From Hyphomicrobiales bacterium (GTDB taxonomy: Bacteria > Pseudomonadota > Alphaproteobacteria > Rhizobiales > Rhizobiaceae): a stretch of 64,000 nt of DNA. Positions 59,242 through 64,000 of the stretch are shown in pieces. The notes beneath the pieces were generated by a model, which did not search any database, had not been told where the DNA came from, and saw nothing but the letters and a program-made list of their open reading frames with translations. Position 1 is the first letter of the stretch; every line of letters begins with the position of its first letter. The position numbers and the translations under genes are program-made. The stretch covers positions 214,198-278,197 of the forward strand of contig UBXV01000010.1 in the NCBI GenBank assembly GCA_900469625.1, read 5' to 3'.

Positions 59242-60162
59242 ATGGTTTTCCTGCTTCTTCGCCGCCTGGTGCAGACCGCGCTCATTCTTCTCGGCGTTGC
59301 CGCCATCACCTTCCTGCTGCTCTATGCGCTGCCGGCCGATCCCGCCCGCATGATCGCAGGCCGCAGCGCCACGGCGCAGACGGTCGCCAACATCCGGCGC
59401 GAACTCGGTCTCGACCAGCCCCTGCTCGTCCAGTTCTGGAGCTACCTGCAGGGCCTGTTTCAGGGAGACCTCGGACGGTCCTATGCGCAGAAGACCGATG
59501 TCGGCGCGCTGATTGCCGCCCGGCTGCCGGCAACGCTGATCCTGATGGCGGCCGGCATCGCCGTCGAGGTGGTGCTCGGCGTGTTTCTCGGCGTGCTCGC
59601 GGCTGTACGCCGCGGCGGCTTCGTCGACCGCGCCGTGATGATGGCGTCCTTCGTCGGCGTCTCGGCGCCACAGTTCGTGGCGGCACTGCTGCTGCTCTAC
59701 GTCTTCGCCGTCACGCTCGCCTGGTTCCCGATGAGCGGCTTCGGCACGCCGGCGCATGTGGTGCTGCCGGCGCTGACACTCGGCGTTCTCGGTGCCGGCT
59801 GGTATGCGCGCATGGTGCGCTCGGCGATGATCGACGTGCTCAACCAGGATTATGTCCGCACTGCCCGGGCCAAGGGCCTGTCGTCGGCCCGCATCATTTT
59901 TCGCCATGCACTGCCGAACGCGCTGCTGCCGATCATCGCCATGATCGGCATCGATATCGGCCAGTTCATGAGCGGCGTCGTCGTGGTCGAGGCCGTCTAT
60001 GGCTGGCCCGGCATCGGCCAGCTCGCCTGGCAGGCGATCCAGCAGGTCGACATTCCAATCATCATGGGGGTGACGCTCGTCTCGGCGCTGGCGATCGTGC
60101 TCGGCAATCTCATCGCCGACATTCTCGCGCCGCTCGTCGATCCGCGCATCCGCGCCCGGTAA
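59242..60162 (+). CDS. DppB/OppB-type ABC permease
   Basis: This 306-residue permease carries the DppB-type pattern: LRRLVQTALILLGVAAITFLLLYALPADPARMI, then LGLDQPLLVQFWSYLQGLFQGDLGRSY, and an EAA loop DYVRTARAKGLSSARIIFRHALPNALLP. It is 1 base after dppC. The order C before B is the reverse of the usual dppBC order. Confidence 0.92.
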   Translation: MVFLLLRRLVQTALILLGVAAITFLLLYALPADPARMIAGRSATAQTVANIRRELGLDQPLLVQFWSYLQGLFQGDLGRSYAQKTDVGALIAARLPATLILMAAGIAVEVVLGVFLGVLAAVRRGGFVDRAVMMASFVGVSAPQFVAALLLLYVFAVTLAWFPMSGFGTPAHVVLPALTLGVLGAGWYARMVRSAMIDVLNQDYVRTARAKGLSSARIIFRHALPNALLPIIAMIGIDIGQFMSGVVVVEAVYGWPGIGQLAWQAIQQVDIPIIMGVTLVSALAIVLGNLIADILAPLVDPRIRAR

Positions 60163-60194
60163 AATCATACAGCAACCAAAAAGGGGAACGACAA

Positions 60195-61814
60195 ATGTTC
60201 AAACGCTGGCTTCGAAACTCGACCGTCGCAACGGCGCTGATGCTTGCGCCATTGCCTGCCTTCGCACAGGACGCGCCAAAGCAAGGCGGCGACATCGTCA
60301 TCACCTACAAGGATGACATTGCCACCCTTGATCCCGCCATCGGCTACGACTGGGTCAACTGGTCGATGATCAAGAGCCTGTTCTCGCGGCTGATGGATTA
60401 CACGCCCGGCACCACCGAACTGGTGCCGTCGCTTGCCGAAAGCTTCGAGGTCGCGCCCGATGGCCTGACCTATACATTCAAGCTGCGCAAGGGCGCGAAG
60501 TTCACCAACGGCCGCGAAATCGTCGCTGACGACGTCAAATACTCGATCGAGCGCGCCGTCGATCCGAAGACGCAAGGCCCCGGCGCCGGCTTCTTCGGCG
60601 CGATCAAGGGCTTCGACGACGTCACCGGCGGCAAGACGACGACGCTCGAAGGCATCGAGGCACCGGATGCCTCGACCGTGGTCTTCCACCTGTCGCGCCC
60701 TGATGCGACCTTCCTCCACGTTCTTGCCGTCAACTTCGCCTCCGTCGTGCCGAAGGAAGCGGTCGAGGCCGCTGCCGGCGATTTCGGCAAGAAGCCGGTC
60801 GGCTCGGGCACGTTCATCCTGAAGGACTGGACCGTCGGCCAGAGCCTGACCTTCGAGCGCAATCCGGATTACTTCATCAAGGACATGCCGCACATCGACA
60901 AGTTCACCGTCGAAGTCGGCCAGGAGCCGCTTGTCGCGCTGCTGCGGCTGCAGAAGGGCGAGGTCGATATCGCCGGCGACGGCATTCCGCCAGCAAAGTT
61001 CCTCGAGATCAAGAACTCGCCTGAAGGCGCCGAGATCATTGTGGACGGCCAGCAGCTCCACACCGGCTATGTGACGCTCAACACCAAGGTCAAGCCATTC
61101 GACGACGTCAAGGTGCGCCAGGCCGTCAACATGGCGATCAACAAGGAACGCATCACCCGCATCCTCAACGGCCGAGCGACACCCGCCAACCAGCCGTTGC
61201 CGCCGCTGATGCCGGGCTACGACAAGGCCTACACCGGTTATGCCTTCGACGTCGAAAAGGCCAAGGCCCTGCTCGCCGAAGCCGGCCATCCCGATGGCTT
61301 CGAGACGGTCCTCTATTCCACCAACACCGATCCCCAGCCGCGCATTGCCCAGGCGATCCAGCAGGATCTGGCAGCCGTCGGCATCAAGGCCGAGGTTCGC
61401 GCACTCGCCCAGGCCAACGTCATTGCCGCAGGCGGTACCGAAGGCGAAGCGCCGATGATCTGGTCGGGCGGCATGGCCTGGATTGCCGACTTCCCGGATC
61501 CGTCCAATTTCTACGGGCCGATCCTCGGTTGCTCCGGCGCGGTTCAGGGCGGCTGGAACTGGTCGTGGTACTGCAACGAAGACCTCGACAAGCGCGCGGT
61601 TGCCGCAGACTCGATGTCCGATCCGGCCAAGGCCGGCGAGCGGCAGGCGGCCTGGGGCAAGATCTTCACCGACATCATGGCCGACGCCCCGTGGGTGCCC
61701 GTCACCAACGAACGCCGCGTCGTCGCCAAGTCGCCGCGCATGGGCGGGGCGGGCGAGATCTACGTCGATCCGACCCGCGTCATCAATTACGACGCGATCT
61801 ACGTGAAGCAATAA
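60195..61814 (+). CDS. Dpp/Opp-type periplasmic substrate-binding protein
   Basis: The 539-residue SBP family 5 protein has a Sec signal peptide (VATALMLAPLPAFAQ), GDIVITYKDDIATLDPAIGY, PSLAESFEVAPDGLTYTFKLRKGAKFTNG, VADDVKYSIERAVDP, YVTLNTKVKPFDDVKVRQAVNMAINKE and VLYSTNTDPQPRIAQAIQQDL. GGGGAACGACAA precedes the ATG. It captures the transport substrate in the periplasm. Its place in an AmiCR operon suggests an amide or amide-containing peptide. Confidence 0.92.
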   Translation: MFKRWLRNSTVATALMLAPLPAFAQDAPKQGGDIVITYKDDIATLDPAIGYDWVNWSMIKSLFSRLMDYTPGTTELVPSLAESFEVAPDGLTYTFKLRKGAKFTNGREIVADDVKYSIERAVDPKTQGPGAGFFGAIKGFDDVTGGKTTTLEGIEAPDASTVVFHLSRPDATFLHVLAVNFASVVPKEAVEAAAGDFGKKPVGSGTFILKDWTVGQSLTFERNPDYFIKDMPHIDKFTVEVGQEPLVALLRLQKGEVDIAGDGIPPAKFLEIKNSPEGAEIIVDGQQLHTGYVTLNTKVKPFDDVKVRQAVNMAINKERITRILNGRATPANQPLPPLMPGYDKAYTGYAFDVEKAKALLAEAGHPDGFETVLYSTNTDPQPRIAQAIQQDLAAVGIKAEVRALAQANVIAAGGTEGEAPMIWSGGMAWIADFPDPSNFYGPILGCSGAVQGGWNWSWYCNEDLDKRAVAADSMSDPAKAGERQAAWGKIFTDIMADAPWVPVTNERRVVAKSPRMGGAGEIYVDPTRVINYDAIYVKQ

Positions 61815-61820
61815 GCCCTT

Positions 61821-61852
61821 GGGCTCCCCGGGCCGTGGCGGCCGGGGAGCCC
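61821..61852 (+). terminator. Stem-loop after the binding-protein gene
   Basis: Eleven-base perfect arms GGGCTCCCCGG and CCGGGGAGCCC close a 10-base loop, 6 bases after the stop, no T-tract. Probably stabilises the binding-protein mRNA and partly limits downstream expression. Confidence 0.65.
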
Positions 61853-61875
61853 CGTTATCATCTGGGGAGAGAAAA

Positions 61876-62820
61876 ATGTGCGTTGCCTGCACCCATACCA
61901 TTCACCGCGCCAAGCACCATTTCGGCTGGAACCGCGATTTTGAACCGACCTTGATCGCCAAGCCGGGCGAAACCATCCATTTCGAGTGCCTGGATTCGTC
62001 CGGTGGACAATTGGGTGCGGGGTCGACCCTCGATACGCTGGCGGCGCTCGATTTCAACCGGATCAATCCGGTCACAGGTCCCGTCTATGTCGAAGGTGCC
62101 AAGCCCGGCGATGCGCTGAAGGTAACGATCCGTCGCTTCGTCCCCTCGGGCGTCGGCTGGACGGCCAATATCCCGGGCTTCGGCCTGCTTGCCGACCAGT
62201 TCACCGACCCGGCACTGCACATGTGGACCTACGACGCCAGCACGATGGCGCCGGCACTCTACGGCCCCGGCGGCCGCGTTCCGCTCAAGCCCTTTGCCGG
62301 TACGATAGGCGTGGCACCCGCCGAGCCTGGCCTTCATTCCGTCGTGCCGCCGCGTCGGGTCGGCGGCAATCTCGACATTCGCGATCTGACGTCGGGCGTA
62401 ACGCTCTATCTTCCCGTGGAAGTCGACGGTGCGTTGTTTTCGATCGGCGACACCCATGCGGCGCAAGGCGACGGTGAAGTCTGCGGCACCGCCATCGAGA
62501 GCCAGATGGAGGTCGAGGCGACCATCGAACTCGTCAAGGACGCGCGCCTTGCAAGCCCGCGCTTCACCACGCCGGGGCCGGTCACCCGCCATCTCGACGC
62601 GGCCGGCTACGAGGTGACCACCGGCATCGGTCCCGATCTGATGACCGGCGCACGCGAAAGCCTGATGCGAATGATCGATCTGCTTGGTGCCGAGCATGGC
62701 CTGAGCCCGGTCGACGCCTATCTGCTCTGCTCCGTCTGCGGCGATCTCCGGATCAGCGAAATCGTCGATCAGCCGAACTGGGTCGTGTCCTTCTATTTCC
62801 CGAGGATCGTCTTTTCGTGA
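61876..62820 (+). CDS. Acetamidase/formamidase family protein
   Basis: The 314-residue AmdA/FmdA-type hydrolase has HHFGWNRDFEPTLIAKPGETIHFECLDSSGGQLG at the N terminus, FAGTIGVAPAEPGLHSVVPPRRVGGNLDIRDL in the middle, and IGDTHAAQGDGEVCGTAIES, the most conserved region of the family. It should release ammonia from a short amide. GGGGAGAG precedes ATG 61876, so the frame before it is not used. In classical amiC/amiR systems the hydrolase is a nitrilase-fold AmiE; here an unrelated amidase family fills that place. Confidence 0.9.
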   Translation: MCVACTHTIHRAKHHFGWNRDFEPTLIAKPGETIHFECLDSSGGQLGAGSTLDTLAALDFNRINPVTGPVYVEGAKPGDALKVTIRRFVPSGVGWTANIPGFGLLADQFTDPALHMWTYDASTMAPALYGPGGRVPLKPFAGTIGVAPAEPGLHSVVPPRRVGGNLDIRDLTSGVTLYLPVEVDGALFSIGDTHAAQGDGEVCGTAIESQMEVEATIELVKDARLASPRFTTPGPVTRHLDAAGYEVTTGIGPDLMTGARESLMRMIDLLGAEHGLSPVDAYLLCSVCGDLRISEIVDQPNWVVSFYFPRIVFS

Positions 62821-64000
62821 CAGCATCCCAATCCGCATCCCCGTCGGTTCTCAGCGTCGACAGATTGTGTGTCGACGCAAGAACGCCGGAAGGCGCCAGG
62901 CGCGTGCTCGACAATGTCAGCTTCGACCTCAAGCTCGGCGAAACGCTGTGCATTGCCGGCGAGAGCGGATCGGGAAAGTCCGTCACGTCGCTGGCGATCA
63001 TGGGGCTGTTGCCGAAGGCTTCGCTGCGGATTGCCTCCGGCAGCATCCAGCTGGAAGGGCGCGAACTTTCGCGCCTCAGCAACAGCACCATGCGTAGTGT
63101 GCGCGGCGGCGATGTCGCCATGGTGTTCCAGGAGCCGATGACATCGCTCAATCCCGTGATGTCGATCGGCGCGCAGTTGACCGAGGCGATCCGGGAGCAC
63201 CAGGGCTCGCAAGGTGTGTCGGCCGAGGCGGTGGCTTTGCGCATGCTCGATGCCGTACACATCACCGAACCGGCGCGGCGCCTGACGCAGTACCCGCATG
63301 AACTGTCGGGTGGCATGCGCCAGCGCGTGATGATCGCGATGGCACTGTCCTGCCGGCCGAAAGTGCTGATCGCCGACGAACCGACGACCGCGCTCGACGT
63401 GACGGTGCAGGCGCAGATCCTGAAACTGATGACGGAGCTGAAACGGGAGTTCGGCGCTTCGATCATCCTGATCACCCATGACATGGGCGTGGTCGCTCAA
63501 ATGGCCGATCGCGTCGTCATCATGCAGCAGGGCAGGGTGGTCGAACAGGACGGCGTCCTGCCGATCTTCGAGGCTCCGAAGGCGGCCTATACGCGCGAGC
63601 TTCTGACGGCGGTGCCGCGGCTCGGCGCCCACGCCGGCACCGACGGCCCACCGCGTGTCGGATCTGGGCTGCTCGCGGCCAAGCCGCAGACGGCAAGCCC
63701 GGTCCTTTCTGTGCGCGGCCTGGAGGTGAACTACGGCAAGAAGGCAGGCTGGCTCGCAAAACCCACCGAGAGCCGGCCGGCGGTCAGCGACGTCTCTTTC
63801 GAGATCCTGCCCGGCCAGACCCTGGGGCTGGTCGGCGAAAGCGGTTCGGGCAAGTCGACGACCGGCAAGGCGGTGCTCGGGCTCGTGCCGTTCAGCGGTC
63901 AGGTGCTCATCGACGGTTGCGACATCGGGCCGCTGAGCCAGCGCCAGATGCGGCCGGTCCGGCGCTCGGCGCAGATGATCTTCCAGGACCCCTATGCCTC
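62817..64000 (+). CDS. Fused DppD-DppF-type ABC ATPase (3' end outside window)
   Basis: The open frame starts at GTG 62817, overlapping the amidase stop as GTGA, and runs past the window end. The first ATPase domain has Walker A GESGSGKS (about 48-55), ELSGGMRQRVMIAMALSCRPKVLIADEPTTALDV and LITHDMGVVAQMADRV. The second begins at about 300 with a new Walker A GESGSGKST and FQDPYAS at the cut. It is a double ATPase that powers the Dpp-like importer, replacing separate DppD and DppF proteins. At least 394 residues are visible. Confidence 0.9.
   Translation, partial: MTASQSASPSVLSVDRLCVDARTPEGARRVLDNVSFDLKLGETLCIAGESGSGKSVTSLAIMGLLPKASLRIASGSIQLEGRELSRLSNSTMRSVRGGDVAMVFQEPMTSLNPVMSIGAQLTEAIREHQGSQGVSAEAVALRMLDAVHITEPARRLTQYPHELSGGMRQRVMIAMALSCRPKVLIADEPTTALDVTVQAQILKLMTELKREFGASIILITHDMGVVAQMADRVVIMQQGRVVEQDGVLPIFEAPKAAYTRELLTAVPRLGAHAGTDGPPRVGSGLLAAKPQTASPVLSVRGLEVNYGKKAGWLAKPTESRPAVSDVSFEILPGQTLGLVGESGSGKSTTGKAVLGLVPFSGQVLIDGCDIGPLSQRQMRPVRRSAQMIFQDPYA

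Noticed and set aside
60165..61901. 578-residue minus-strand open frame opposite the Dpp-type binding protein
   Set aside because: The plus strand has a signal peptide, family motifs and a ribosome site; the minus frame is a GC-rich shadow.
1..64000. Insertion sequences, integrases, conjugation genes, tRNA or rRNA genes
   Set aside because: None was recognised anywhere in the window, so no mobile element or attachment site is claimed despite the plasmid setting.

Overview
The window is high-GC alphaproteobacterial DNA with the gene families and regulatory signals of the Rhizobiaceae (Rhizobium, Ensifer, Shinella or Agrobacterium relatives). The decisive feature is a complete repABC replication and partition locus on the minus strand at 41.2-44.9 kb. 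It carries a countertranscribed RNA between repB and repC and five identical 16-bp parS palindromes (GTTGACAGCTGTCAAC). The window is therefore part of a secondary replicon (plasmid, megaplasmid or chromid). No transposase, insertion sequence, CRISPR array, rRNA or tRNA was recognised.

Layout. 0-2.7 kb: the end of an EnvZ-type sensor kinase, an MipA/OmpV outer-membrane protein and a small membrane protein. 2.7-22 kb, minus strand: a class III aminotransferase, an acetyltransferase, hydantoinase/oxoprolinase subunits HyuB and HyuA, an AraC regulator, then a 12-gene run. That run codes for two PotA-like ATPases, two permeases, two short-chain dehydrogenases, a Tat-exported binding protein, a deacetylase-fold enzyme, a 110-residue Cys-motif protein, a CobW-type GTPase, a second binding protein without a signal peptide, and an amidase. 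It faces a divergent GntR regulator with two DNA-binding domains. 23.6-28 kb: a 5-oxoprolinase operon (pxpA, biotin carrier, biotin carboxylase, pxpB, pxpC) facing a LysR gene, with a perfect T-N11-A dyad between them. 29-38.8 kb: proC, an acyl-CoA ligase, a second spermidine/putrescine-type ABC transporter with a fused double permease, and an enoyl-CoA hydratase, facing an IclR regulator and an M20 amidohydrolase. The first 38 kb thus reads as catabolism of lactams, cyclic amides and other small nitrogen compounds.

38.9-46 kb: the replication region with a plasmid-type DUF1612/HTH protein, the parS-bearing non-coding segment, repC, repB, repA and a small divergent ORF. 45.9-52 kb: a HutC-like repressor, an alpha/beta hydrolase, a class III nucleotide cyclase, a two-component system and two small proteins. 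52.1-56.4 kb: a cell-surface-signalling iron module (ECF sigma, FecR, TonB receptor with STN domain) behind a TGA-N9-TCA box matching the RirA iron-responsive operator.

56.5-64 kb: an amide-responsive operon of AmiC sensor, AmiR (ANTAR) antiterminator, Dpp-type ABC transporter, acetamidase/formamidase and a fused DppD-DppF ATPase cut by the window end. In front of amiC lie a sigma70-like promoter and a strong intrinsic terminator preceded by hairpins, which suggests the operon controls its own read-through. The most unusual points are this leader, the signal-less binding protein joined to a CobW GTPase, and an ABC ATPase whose H-loop histidine is replaced by glycine.
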